This document shows, one piece after another, positions 11,032-21,870 of a stretch of 64,000 nt of DNA; the first letter of the stretch is position 1, and the number at the start of each line of letters is the position of its first letter. Under the pieces are notes generated by a model. That model saw nothing but the letters and a program-made list of their open reading frames with translations. It did not search any database and had not been told where the DNA came from. Position numbers and translations under genes: made by a program. Origin of the DNA: Gordionus sp. m RMFG-2023. Its lineage: Eukaryota > Nematomorpha > Gordioida > Chordodea > Parachordodidae. Location: positions 30,109,561-30,173,560 of the forward strand of contig NC_088775.1 in the NCBI RefSeq assembly GCF_954871325.1. The letters run 5' to 3'.

Positions 11032-11505
11032 ATTTATAATTGATTTATATTGTGTAATATTTTATTTACATAGAATAAATAAATAATAAATGGTTTCTTT
11101 TTTATTTTGGTGTCTCGAATTGATCATAAAAAATCTAAACAAATAAGAATTATCTGAAAACCCTAAATTCCAATTTTCACTCATGTTTATTAAGAAATTA
11201 TTCAAATTTCTTATTCTGATTTCCATTCTTTAGATAACTAAAAGAAAAAATTTATGCTTTTAAAAAAAAAGTTATTGTAAAAATCTTAGAAATTCTTTTT
11301 TAAATTCTCATTTTCCCACTTAAACTTGTGTCCACATAAAAAAACTATATTCGATTCATAACTTTGACGTTAGCCTTCATTAAAGTTTAAAAACTTTTAT
11401 TATTAAAAATTTATTTAAAAAATTTAAATCAAAAATTTTTTCAAAATGTTTTTTTACAATAATTATGGAAAGTTATTTAACTATATAAAAAAGTTTTTTC
11501 ACATT

Positions 11506-11833
11506 ATGGAAATGTATTACAACAAATCATATTATTACTGTAAAAGAGTTTTAAAAAAAATGGAATGTGATGTGATGATATTTATAGTTTTAATAGTTAT
11601 AATTATAAATTTATATTTTTTTTATCCATCGGCACATCTTTATATTTTTTTTGCGGATCATATTTATTTTTTTAATAGATGTGATGATATTCAGAATATA
11701 GTTTTAAAAGTGATAATTATAAATTATATTTTTTTTTATCCCTCTTCATATTCTTATATTTTGTTTGTGGTCAATTATTTGTTTTATGATTGAAAACTAA
11801 GAAAAGGAAAAAATATTTGTAAAGGATTATTAG
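11506..11833. other. AT-rich segment with two imperfect direct copies
   Basis: Two imperfect copies of about 115 bp (GTGATGATAT...ATAAATT...TTTTTTTATCC) lie at roughly 11570-11680 and 11680-11790. A 115-codon open frame (11446-11793) runs through them but is Phe/Tyr/Ile-rich, repeats itself and starts inside the inverted repeat of the preceding transposon. I do not consider it a gene. Confidence 0.55.
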
Positions 11834-12056
11834 CAGTGTTGTGATGATTTAATGAAACATATTGACGATTAAATTAAAAACCATCCATATAAAATTATAA
11901 TCTTTTCAAAAATAATTAAAATATAGACAAAGCATTATTGAAATTTCTTTTATTTATTTCTTTTGTTATTTTAATTATTTTTGCAAAGATTATAATTTTA
12001 TATGGATGGGTTTTAATTTAATCGCCAATATGTTTCATTAAATCATCACAACACTG
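11834..12056. mobile_element. Palindromic MITE, copy 2 (223 bp)
   Basis: Starts CAGTGTTGTGATGATTTAAT and ends ATTAAATCATCACAACACTG. The interior matches copy 1 at 7361-7575, including the ATATAGACAAAGCATTATTG word. The two copies lie in the same orientation about 4.3 kb apart and bracket the satellite and the mariner-like element. Confidence 0.85.
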
Positions 12057-12314
12057 TAGTAATTTGATTGTTGTATAATTTTTTTTTATTGTATTTGAAT
12101 CCAAATTTATATGTATTATGAAACAACAAACAAATTATATTAATTATTTAATAAAAATACATATATTATAATTCGCTATGTCGAATGACAATTCAAAAGT
12201 GTAATGAACCGGGTTAAAAGTCGATTATGTTCAAAGGTACGATTCGATAAATGACAAAAGAAATGATGTCCTAAAAGTACGATGATTATATGGTATCTGG
12301 GCTTATGAAGGGTG
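12057..12314. other. Spacer, nothing recognised
   Basis: AT-rich sequence with a less AT-rich patch near 12190-12310 (gtacgattcgat words). No coding or repeat structure recognised. Confidence 0.5.
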
Positions 12315-12482
12315 GGCGTGTTGCAGATGTTAAATTAAAGAGGAATAAAAATGTTTATTTATTTTAAAGAAAATGTCAATCAAGATTATTATTTATTTTA
12401 TAATATATTTTTCTTCGATAAAAAATATTCATTGGAAAATTAATGGATTTGTAATGTAATAATTCATTAATTTTGTCGATCG
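12315..12482 (+). repeat. Partial LTR, second copy of the 3371-3651 family
   Basis: Starts TGTTGCAGATGTTAAATTAA and follows the LTR at 3371 almost base for base for about 165 bases, after which the similarity stops. It is the first part of an LTR without any internal region, so a truncated solo LTR fossil. Its start coincides exactly with the TG end of the other copy. Confidence 0.8.
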
Positions 12483-12877
12483 TTATTTAAATTCCGTATT
12501 ATTGTTACATATTTCGTTGTTCAAATAATAAATATAATGTTTAACTAGTTACAAAATGTATATACATTAAATAAAATGAAAGTTCATCTAAAAAAATAGG
12601 GACAATCATTTTCAAAAGAAAATGAGACTAATGGTTAAATACAGTAACGTCATTGGAGACAAAATTTTAAGAGGTCCCCTTTAAATTTTAAATGTTTTAT
12701 TTACCACTAAAAAAAGGTAAGTTAGCTAAAAGAAAATGAAAGTAATTTAGGATAATGATAGCTAAAAAAAAGGGTATTTTAATAATATTATTTAACTTGT
12801 AATTTTAATAATAAAATAGTAGTTTTTTAGAAACCGGAAACCAGTTTTAACAAATGTGCAAGAAATATATACATACT
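12483..12877. other. AT-rich spacer, nothing recognised
   Basis: No open frame, repeat or known element end was recognised between the LTR fragment and the RTE LINE. Confidence 0.6.
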
Positions 12878-13052
12878 AGGGTGTCGCCCTAACCCGGCCT
12901 TCTACTGAGGGGAGTGTAGCGGAATCAAAAATGGCTTTGGTGATGGATCACAAATAAAGAGACATCGGAATTTAAACAAAAGGAAAAATATAATATAGGT
13001 TAGGTATAGGGAAAATTAGTAATTTATGTATCGCCATAGTATACATATATCG

Positions 13053-13478
13053 TTATTTCGTGATTTGTGCAAAATCACCTTTTCTGGTGGTAAGCTCCTT
13101 CAACATCTCTCTCCACTTTATGTTATTAATACAATCTCTTTTATCTAATTTATACTTCTTTATATTGGCTCTAACTTTATGGCTCCATTGAAGTTTTGGC
13201 CTTCCTCTTTTACGTTTGCCCATCACATCCAAACTCTTAACTTTATTTCCTATGTAGTTCACTTCTCATTGTGTGCCCATACCACCTAAGTCTGTTTACC
13301 ATAACTTAGTCTTAATGGGCACTACCTTTAAACTACTTAGTATACTTGAACTGCGCACTTTATCCTTTCTTCTTACCCCAGCAATCATCCTCAGCATTCT
13401 CATCTCCATGGTTTGTAGACTTCTCTCGTCTGATTCTTTGGTTGACCATGTTTCCCAATTTCTAGGATATTTATCCAA
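13053..13478 (-). pseudogene. RTE LINE ORF, C-terminal part
   Basis: Two pieces in different frames. The first (13296-13478) reads NWETWSTKESDERSLQTMEM, RMLRMIAGVRRKDKVRSSSI, typical of the segment after the RT. The second (13053-13262) reads GKRKRGRPKLQWSHKVRANI, then KWREMLKELTTRKGD, the basic tail of RTE/CR1-like ORF2. A frame change lies between them (near 13262-13296). Confidence 0.75.
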
Positions 13479-13822
13479 CTCACTAGTCTTTCTTTCATTT
13501 CATCCTTAGATTCGGCAAGTATCACAATATCATCTGCAAATATCATATTCCACGGGACATACCCATCTCCAATCATCAAAGTCTTCTGCCCCTTCCATTT
13601 CGTCTCTTGTATGCACGCTATATCAACTTTTCTCTGGTTCAACATTGATACCAATTCTCTCGTCTTACCTTTAAGCGTCCCAATATTCAAACTTGCTAAT
13701 CTTGTCTTCTTTGCTTTGACCTTTACTTTACTTTTCACAGGATGGAGGTCTACACCCTGCGCGTCGCATGGAGGGAACGCCCTAGCTTTCATATTCATAT
13801 TATTTTCATTTGTGTCCTTCAT
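13400..13822 (-). pseudogene. RTE LINE ORF: endonuclease start fused to RT by deletion
   Basis: A 140-residue open frame begins MKDTNENNMNMKARAFPP. It then has the endonuclease signature NIGTLKGKTRELVSML...VDIACIQETKWKG (Asn and Glu of the metal-binding site visible) and IGDGYVPW. It continues without a break into MIFADDIVILAESKDEMKERL, which is the RT active-site region (F/YADD). The missing middle should be several hundred residues. The frame is kept across the deletion, but the product would lack the rest of the nuclease and the RT palm. Confidence 0.8.
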
Positions 13823-13966
13823 TTTGTTTATTGGACAGGTATCCTTAGCACCCGGCTGTCCGGGCCTGTCGGTGACCGGGGTGTCATCTCTAAGCTCCGA
13901 AATTTATCATACCATACGTCTTTACACATCAGTCGAAGAAAAACTTGAAAGTTTTTATGATTCTTA

Positions 13967-14033
13967 CCAGGATGAACCTGCGTCCTTGTTCATACTCGTG
14001 CTTCCAAGCGTACATCTTACCCATTAGGCCACC
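13967..14033 (-). promoter_or_regulatory. Possible tRNA-like (pol III type) promoter in the LINE leader
   Basis: On the minus strand the leader starts GGTGGCCTAATGGGTAAG, close to a tRNA A box. About 45 bases on it has GCAGGTTCATCC, which partly fits a B box. The spacing suits a tRNA-derived head, but the B box is imperfect (no GTTCGA core). This is an inference from motif resemblance only. Confidence 0.3.
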
Positions 14034-14035
14034 CC

Positions 14036-14765
14036 GGCGATAAATATAAAATCTTATTTAAGTAATTAAAATAGCGTACCATGTATCATTTTAGGAGTTT
14101 TACAAAATAATAGATGATGCTTCTTCTGATCATGTAAAAAAATTTATCTTTCTAAAAATATGTACTTATAATATGAAATAACACATCTATGAGATAATTA
14201 CCTTTAATTATTTTTAGTATTTAAAAATAAATAAATACGTACCGATGGCATGTAATGAGGACATGAAGTCGGTGGTCACGATGACATGAAGTAGCGAAGA
14301 CATCGAAAAATAATAATATGATTAATAAGACCGATACCGGATCGGACCGATCTTTTTGTGAGGAACAGTCCGGACTTTTTTATTATAGTGGTCTGGACCC
14401 GTTTTAATTAATATTTAAATTTGTTTTACTATTCAATTAATATAATTTTTTTTTACCTAATTACCTAATTTCTTTGTATATTTTTTTATGTTATTTTTCT
14501 AGAAGAGTTATTTTTGCTTTTGTGAATTTTTATTTTGAATATGAAAACTATAAGTTTGTCAAAGAACCAAATTACTTATAATTCCAATAAATAAGAATTA
14601 AATTAGGTGAAAAATTTTTTTTTAAAACTAACAAAAAAATTAAAAGACCCATCCTGGACCGCTCTTTTTATTTAGAACCACGATATGGATCGACCTTTTT
14701 AAACACCGTGGTCGGGTTCGATCCGAGAGCAACGGTGACCATAGACGGGACCTTGACCTTCACAA
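14036..14765. repeat. Spacer and degraded hAT-like ends with GGTCCGGACC-type repeats
   Basis: From about 14316 (GACCGATACCGGATCGGACC, GAACAGTCCGGAC) to about 14760 (GGACCGCTCTTTTTATTTAG, CCGTGGTCGGGTTCG) two GC-rich blocks face each other across an AT-rich centre. This is the layout of subterminal repeats of a small transposon. Exact termini and target duplication were not found. 14036-14315 shows nothing else. Confidence 0.4.
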
Positions 14766-14809
14766 TTATACATATGCTATTTAAAATGTTGTGCAATTTA
14801 CAGGGTATT

Positions 14810-17800
14810 AGTGTTGTTAAATTGCTGGGTCGGGTCGGCTTGGCCGAAAACCCAGCAAGGTTTGAGCCAAAAAAACGACCCTAAACCAGAGCCGACCTAT
14901 TTGGCCATAGATCAGACCCGACCCAACCCAATGGGTTACATAAGCCGACCTGATGGGTGGCTTGCTGGGTTAGCTTGCTGCGTCGGCCTGCTGAGTTGTA
15001 TTTCTGGGTCGGCTTGCTGTGTTGGTTTGCTGGGTCGGACTGCTGGGTCGACTTGCTGGGTTGGCCTGCTAGGTTAGCTTGTTGGGTCGGCCTGCTAGGT
15101 TGGTTTGCTGGGTCGGCCTGCTGGATTAGTCTGCTGGGTCGACTTGCTGGGTCAATTTTTTGGGTCGACCTGCTGAGTTGGCTTGCTGGGTCGACCTGCA
15201 GGGTTGGCTTACTCGGTCAACAAAATATATAGAAAATTAAACTAGTATGTTTTAATCCAGGTTCAATATTTTTGATATTAGAAAGATGTTTAAAAACCAT
15301 TTGGTCTTGTAATAAATTGGAACTGCAGTTTTAACCATGAGGAAAAAAATTTATGAATATTTTTAAGACGTTGTTATAAACCTTTATAAATGTTTGTGAT
15401 ATTAGAAATGTTCCAAAACCTTTGGGTCTAGTAATTAATTGGCACTTCCACTATATTTTACTCCACGAGGAACTAAATTATATTTTTTTTAAATTTTTGC
15501 CTTAAACTTAAGAACTTTTGGGTCTAGTAATAAATTGGCGCAGTTTTATTTTACCCAACGAGGAAAAAAATTATTAAATCTTTTTTAAATTTTGTTTTAA
15601 GCCTAGTTAAGTATTTTACAGTAAGATGTTCAAAACTTCTGGGTCTAGTAATAAATTGGCACTAGCATTTTATTTTACTCCACGAGGGAAAATTAATTAT
15701 GAAAATTTTTTTAAATTATGTTTTATTAGTTAAAAGTTTTTGAAACTAAAAAATGTTCAAAAACCTTTGGTTATAGTAATAATTTGCACTACCATCATAT
15801 TTTACCCCACGAGAAAAAAAAAATTATCGCGAGAAAAAATTAATTATTTAATTTTTAAATAAATTTATTTTACCTAGTTAAATGTTTTTGTACTATAAAG
15901 ATGTTCTAAAACATTTGTATTCACAAAGAAATTTCTAGTGCTAATATTATTTAACCCCCGTGTAAAATATAAAAATAAAATTATGTATTTATGTTTTGAG
16001 TAAGGTTCATATAGTATTAAATCCACACTGCATTCTGATTCATTACACGAGGAAGGCTAAAATATAAATATTTTTAATAACTTTGCTATGAGACTAGTTA
16101 AAAGTTATTTATACTATAAATTTTTTTCTAAACCTTTGATTTCATAGAGAGATTCCCATTGACACTATTTTTTATAATTTCTTGCGTTAAAATTTAGAAA
16201 TATTAAAAAATATATATATTTATGTTTTGAGCCCAATAGTAAGTTTGGGTCTAGTAATAAGTTGTCGCTATCGATTTAAATTTTATTTTCAAATTTAATA
16301 GTGTTTTATTGTGGTCTGATCTTGCGTTGCATAATTTGCGAAAAACTATGCTAATTAGGCTTAGCCTAAAAATCAGCTTAAATAATTAGGCATTGGCTAA
16401 GGATTTAAGGATTTCGGCTAATTATCCGTCAGCATAACACAATTTATATTTATTAAAAATTATTTATTTATATTTATAATATAATCCTGAGGGTGATTAG
16501 CAGAAATCCTTTTCCGATGTGCAATTTTTTTATTAATTAGTTTTGGCTGTGATTATTTGATCTATAAACTTGGCTGATTGGTTAAACAACTTTGACTTAT
16601 TTAAACAAATTTTTTTATTATTCAAAGATTCTATAGACTTTTCTAGTGACTACTTGGAATTTTTATTTCCATCCATTTCTTCTAGAAATTCTAACCTAAG
16701 ATCAACTTATTACCTGCAATGTCTATAACATATCTCTATCTACTTTGATTTTGTGTCCATTTTTATAATATTTGTTTTAAATATTTCCTTTACTTTTAAT
16801 GGAAATATATTTCATTTTTATTTTTTAATGATTTTAAGTTAATTAATATTTCAATAACTGATTTAATTTTTTAATGAGACTTATACATCAAGGAATGGGA
16901 AAACCAAAGATATGCGTTTTTTAAATCATTTCAAAAAATTTCTGACAATTGGTGGATTGTTAATTGGAAGAAAGTACGATTTTAAGGCTTCATACATTTT
17001 AAGAAATGACATAAGGAAATAAAAAATTAGGTTTTGAACATTTTTTAGTATCAAAAACTTTTAACTAAACTTAAAACATAATTTTTAAAAATTTTCGTAA
17101 TTTATTTTTACTCGTGGAATAAAATAAAATGCTAGTGCCAATTTATTACTAAACCCAGAAGTTTTGAACATCTATTTACTATAAAATACTTAAGTAGGCT
17201 TAAAACAAAATTTAACAAAGATTTCATAATTTTTTTTCATCGTTGGGTAAAATATAATGGCAGTGCCAATTTATTACTAGACCCAAAAGTTTTTGAACCT
17301 CTTTCTATTATTAAAAACTTTTAACTAAAAACTTAAAGCAAATTTTAAATAAATTTTCGTAATTTTTTTTCCTCGTGGACAAAAATATAATAACAGTGCT
17401 AATTTATTACTAAACACAAAAGTTTTTGAACACATTTTTTAGTATCACATACTTTAAACTAAGATTAACACAAAATTTTTAAAAAATTAATAATTTAGTT
17501 CCTCGTGGAGTAGAATATAGTGGAAGTGTCAATTCATTATTAGACCTAAAGGTTTTAGACAATCTTTCTAATATCACAAACATTTAACTAAGCTTATAAC
17601 AACGTCTTAAAAAAAATCACAATTTTATTTTCCTCGTGGGTTAAAATATAATAGCAGTGCCAATTTATTACAAGATTCATAGATTAAAGAACATCCTTCT
17701 AGTATCAAAAACTATATACTAGGCTTAAGATAAATTTTTAAAAAAATTTCAGAATTTATCCTTGTGGAGTAAAATACAATGGTAGTGAAAATTTATTACT

Positions 17801-18420
17801 AGATCCAAAGGTTTTAGATCTTCTTCCTAATATCATAAACATTTAACTAGATTTAAAACAACGTATAAGAAATTCACAATTTTTTTCCTCGTGGAGAAAA
17901 ATATAAAAGCAATGTCAATTTATTACAAGACACAAAGTTTAAGAACATCTTTCTAGTATCAAAAACTTTTGACTAGGTATTAAATAAAAAATTTTAAAAA
18001 ATTTTTGCAATTTATTTTTGTGGAGCAAAATATAATGGCAGTGCAAATTATTACTAGACCCAAAGGTTTTAGAACATCTTCCTAATATCATAAACATTTA
18101 ACTAGGTTTAAAATAACGTCTTAAAAAAAATCTTAAGTTTTTTTCCTCGTGGAGTAAATAATAACAGCAGTGCCAATTTATTACAAGACCCAAAGGAAGA
18201 ACATCTTTCTAGTATCAAAAATTTAGCCCAGCAGTCCGATCCAAGCCAGCCCAGCAAGCCAACCCAGCAGGCCGACCCAGTAAGCCAACCCGGTCGGCTC
18301 AACAGGCCCAATGGGTCGGGGTGGGTTGTGGTCTATTATTCGACCCTGGCTCAGGGTTGGGCCAATTTTTACGACTTCGATTCGGGTTCTTGGTCGAAAA
18401 AACCAACCATTTAACATCAC
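14810..18420. mobile_element. Giant foldback element: inverted arms made of tandem repeats (3.6 kb)
   Basis: The left end is AGTGTTGTTAAATTGCTGGG and the right end TTTAACATCAC-like. Each end begins with a GC-rich zone of reiterated CTGCTGGGTCGGC / GCCGACCCAGCAG (14815-15225 and 18218-18410, opposite orientation). Inside these lie arrays whose unit carries GGGTCTAGTAATAAATTGGC, ACTCCACGAGG and GATGTTC, left arm about 15245-16300. The right arm has the complementary words (GCCAATTTATTACTAGACCC, CCTCGTGGAG) at about 17139, 17269, 17399, 17529, 17658, 17786, 17915, 18042 and 18172, a period of about 129 bp. The unique centre is about 16440-16990. No transposase was recognised; no clear target duplication. 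Confidence 0.8.
16330..16437. repeat. Small GCCTAATTAGGC-type element inside the foldback
   Basis: Contains CTTGCGTTGCATAATTTGCG, GCTAATTAGGCTTAGCC and ends near CCGTCAGCATAACAC. It resembles the element at 7614-7745 and interrupts the left arm array, so it is probably a later insertion. Confidence 0.5.
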
Positions 18421-20394
18421 AATATATTTATTGTTTAAACCATTCTAATTTTATTTTTACTTTAACAGTTTAAAATCGAAATCTGGAACATTCGGAACCG
18501 CGTGAAATATAAATACCCGGCTCAACCTTTTTAAAAATATTTTTAGGATTAAAACCTTTATTTTTACAAATATTCATAACCGGAACAGTCTAGGTTCTAA
18601 AGTCAGATTAAAATTCATTGATCATCAATTTTTGGATTAATAGAAAGAAAATGATTTTAGAATTAAATTCAAATTTTTTAAAAAAAGTGCAAAAATTAAT
18701 TTTAATTTTTTATATTTATTATTTATGCAAATATTTTAAGGAGCTATAATATTGAGAGGATTTCATTCAATTTTTAATTAGAATTATTTTTGTTTATACC
18801 TACCCTTTGATTAATTAATTCATAAAAGAAAAACATGAAAGTAATATCCACTCCACTATTTTATACAAATTTGAAAATAATTATAATATAAAATTTCATT
18901 AATATTTTAATTAAATTATTCAATTTTTATAAACAAATTAACGTATAATTTTTTTTATAATAATTGTTTCATTAGAACACAAATATTTTCGTATTTGTTA
19001 CTACTCGATTTGATTCGAAACATATATTATATTTCTTTTTAAGTAGACCTAGTATAGACCTTTAGTTTAACCAGGCCCGATAATACCTTCACCCATTTGG
19101 GTGGGGGAGGGGGCAGACAAAAATTTTGGAGTGGCAGTTAAGAATTTTTTTTTAATATCATAGAACGAATATTTGAGTTATTTGAACACTAAATTGAAAT
19201 ATATGATTTCATTATATATAATTATGATCAAATGGTAATAAAATTAAATGGAGGAATTGACTTATAGCTGAAAAGAAATAAGTTGAATTAATGATTTTAC
19301 AATATGATATTATAACGTTGATATAGATTAATTATTCTTCTGTAATATTTGTTAGGGAGGGGTTCAACTATAAAATATCTAAACTGAATCAGAATATTTG
19401 AAAAACATTTGGAAATGCATTTTTGTATGGATATAAAAATTTGACGAAATATGATATAACACAATTTATAATTTTTTAAACTTTTCACAACCTCAATTTG
19501 ATTTAATAATCGCTCTTCAGTAATATTGTTTTCCTTGTACAAAAAAAAATTGGAAAAATCTTGTAGTCTTATGATCCACTTCCTTCTATGTATTTTGCAA
19601 TTATCATGTTTTCAAGGTCTCTTTTTTCAGGAACTCTCTTCCAGTTAGTGCCGTTTTGGTATAGGCTGATTCATTATTGTTTAGTTATAGATCCTATAAG
19701 GAAAGCAAAAAACTGCATCAGCTACAATGAATAATTCAAAACATTCGTATTTATAAAATTTTAAAGAAAATCTTCTTCCGTTATTAATAAAAGTATTTTT
19801 GAGTGATATTGGCCTATTTGGTAATATTTGATTTAGATCAGTAGTTTTAAAAATTATTGAAAGAATAACTAAAAGATCCAACCTCTACTTTTTGTTTTTA
19901 GAAGCTAAGGCTCATTTAGCTTATTCTGAATCTTGGCACCTTTATAATTTTCATCTTCATCCATCAAATTAACTATATTTACATTTACTCCTTGTTCCTC
20001 CTTATAATATGAGGTGTAGTAGCGCTATTATAAATTTCAGCCAGTGTTTTTAAAAAGCCCGATTCGGATCGATTTATAAAATTTTAGACAAAATAATATT
20101 ATGTAAGCTTGGAGTTTGCTCACAGATGGCAGCAAGGTTTTAACCTTAATTTGCAAAATCTCGAGGTTTACATAAAAAATAATTTCCAGGAACCAAAAGA
20201 AATTTTCAAAAAAAATAAATTTAAGGGGGAGGGGGGAGGTTGGCAAGTGCAAGATTTTTTCTATCCCCAAATGGGCCTAGAATCGGTTCAACATTCAATA
20301 ATAACTATATATGTAACATGACAATATCCTAAGAATAATACCATTTTTACTATTGGCCGAGATCGAATAATTTTTTATCGTAATTTTTAAGGCA
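18421..20394. other. Spacer with two G-rich patches, no gene recognised
   Basis: GC-richer scraps occur at about 18475-18610 and 19075-19125 (CACCCATTTGGGTGGGGG) and at 20225-20300 (ggggaggggggagg, CCCCAAATGGGCCTAG). The two CAAATGGG-bearing patches could be degraded opposite ends of one element, but I could not match them convincingly. Short open frames here show no known domain. Confidence 0.4.
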
Positions 20395-20800
20395 AAAAAA
20401 GCTTTTGTTGACATGTCAGCAAAAAGATTTCAAATAAACGAAAGAACCTTAATCCTTAGATTAATTCAAATAATTTTTAATGATGAAAACCGCGACTTGA
20501 TATTCAATTGTAATTAATTTCCAGCTGTTTTAAGGACCCTCACATTTGCCAAAAATATTTTATACTGGGTTAACAGGAATGACTTACATCAAGTTCTGAT
20601 TTAAATCCAATAGAAATGTGTGGGCTTTTATATTTAAAAAAATATAGGCTCACATAGACCTAAAAAAAATGTGATTTGATGAATATAGGTCAAGTATTTG
20701 TGGAAAATTTTCCAAAAAAGGCTGTCATTAGCGTTAAATGCCACGTAATCAGTATTAGAGCTTTTGTTTCAAAAATTATATTATATTTTTTTTACTCCTG
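20395..20800 (+). pseudogene. Tc1/mariner-like transposase fragment, heavily decayed
   Basis: The reading LTSSSDLNPIEMCGLLYLKK (about 20582-20645) matches the mariner/Tc1 block 'SPDLNPIExxWGLLK'. Upstream text is consistent with the preceding strand of the DDE fold, and downstream FVENFPKKAVISVKCHV resembles the C-terminal helix region. Several stops and frame changes are present. Boundaries are approximate. Confidence 0.5.
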
Positions 20801-21047
20801 TGTTTTAATATAACTTAGGGGTTTTAAGGCAGTTTATATTATCAAATAAAATATTAAAAATCTTCACTAAAAATATAGAAATTCATTTATATTCTCCTCT
20901 CATTTATTTTTAAATATGCTTTTAAAATAATATTATATTCAAAAACTTAATTTAATAATTCGAAAATTTATAGAAATGGCATACAAAGTTGTTTCCTCTA
21001 TATTTTTAATTATGCTCTGCTCTCCTCGCTATTAATTATTTATATCA

Positions 21048-21345
21048 GAGACCTGCAGAGATACAATTTGCACGGCCCGGCCCGGATTTTTGTTGATAAA
21101 TTTTTTTAGCTAGGCCAGGTTTTTATATTTTCAGGGGCCTATTTTCGGTCTCGGTCCGGATTTTTTAAAAATATAATACATTAATTCTTAATTTTTACAG
21201 CTAATAATGGCGATTTAAAATATTAACGTCAAAAAAATTTTTAAGTCCCACCCAGCTTGGATATTTAAAAAAAATTTAGGACTGACCGGGGTCCGGGTAT
21301 ATTTAAAAAATTAAATAGGGCCACCCGTGTACCCAGGCCGGGTCT
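21048..21345. mobile_element. CAGAGACCTGCAG-family MITE (about 300 bp)
   Basis: Begins CAGAGACCTGCAGAGATAC, followed by GCACGGCCCGGCCCGGA, and ends near CAGGCCGGGTCTGCAGGCC. The same terminus is found at 31723, 39008, 46862 (inverted) and 63603, so this is a dispersed family. The GC-rich CGGCCCGG subterminal words are repeated on both sides. Confidence 0.65.
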
Positions 21346-21870
21346 GCAGGCCACTTTTATATAGTTGTTTTATTAATTTATTTTTATATATATCGGATGA
21401 AAAATATAAAAGTGCTATAAATCATCTTTTATAAACTATGTGATCGATCGAGTCACTATTTTAATGTTTTAAATCATAATAATTATTTTTAAACCTATCA
21501 CAAATGAATATAATAATAAAAACAAAGCAGAACGATCAATAAATAGAATTATATAAAAAAATTAATAATGCGAACTCCTTATTATGGAATACAATTAAAC
21601 TTTACATTACAAGGGGAGGGGGGGGGGGAGGGTATTGCAATATTGATATTTATATTATTGTAATTAGTAAAAATAATTACTTATTATGTAATACAATTAA
21701 ATATTACATTGCTTGAAGTGTGTGATGTAATAAAAAAAATGTGTTTTGATGAAGTATGCTTTTGCTATTTTTAAAATATATTTAAATCCTATCAATCTCT
21801 TATTTGATTAATATGAGCTATAATAACTTTATTAACCATCTTAATTTCCCACTTAATAGCACTAATTCTC
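21346..21870. other. AT-rich spacer with a G-run
   Basis: No gene recognised. A run ggggagggggggggggaggg lies at about 21612-21631, a G-quadruplex-capable tract. Confidence 0.6.

Larger units (their letters stand above)
9438..11505 (+). mobile_element. Tc1/mariner-like DDE transposon remnant with long terminal inverted repeats, interrupted by a hAT
   Basis: The sequence from 9438 (GTGAAAAAACATTTTTATAT, then AGTTAAATAACTTTCTATAA) is inverted at about 11440-11505, where the complement ends in TTTTTTCAC. Matching of weaker quality runs inward for about 200 bases on both sides. A DDE transposase C-terminal fragment lies inside on the plus strand (10803-11031). The hAT at 9676-10668 is inserted in the left half. 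The satellite array directly abuts the left arm. Confidence 0.6.
12878..14035 (-). mobile_element. RTE-type LINE, internally deleted copy
   Basis: Minus-strand order: a 5' leader (14035-13840), the start of an apurinic-type endonuclease (about 13745-13570), then a direct jump to the FADD motif of reverse transcriptase (about 13540), the conserved region after the RT (13480-13300), and the basic C-terminal tail (13262-13053). The 3' end is a GC-rich block (12879-12925). The junction between endonuclease and RT removes most of both domains. The endonuclease text (LASLNIGTLKGKTRELVSML) is of the type often annotated 'craniofacial development protein 2-like' in animals. Much richer in G+C than its surroundings, which suggests a fairly recent insertion. 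Confidence 0.8.

Noticed and set aside
11446-11793. 115-codon Tyr/Phe-rich frame
   Set aside because: Starts within a transposon inverted repeat and runs through an imperfect tandem duplication; composition is that of AT-rich DNA.
14811-15232. Open frames rich in Gly/Leu/Trp/Cys (LLGWPARLACWVGLLG type)
   Set aside because: Translation of the CTGCTGGGTCGGC tandem repeat in the foldback arm; the mirror frames occur at 18108-18420.
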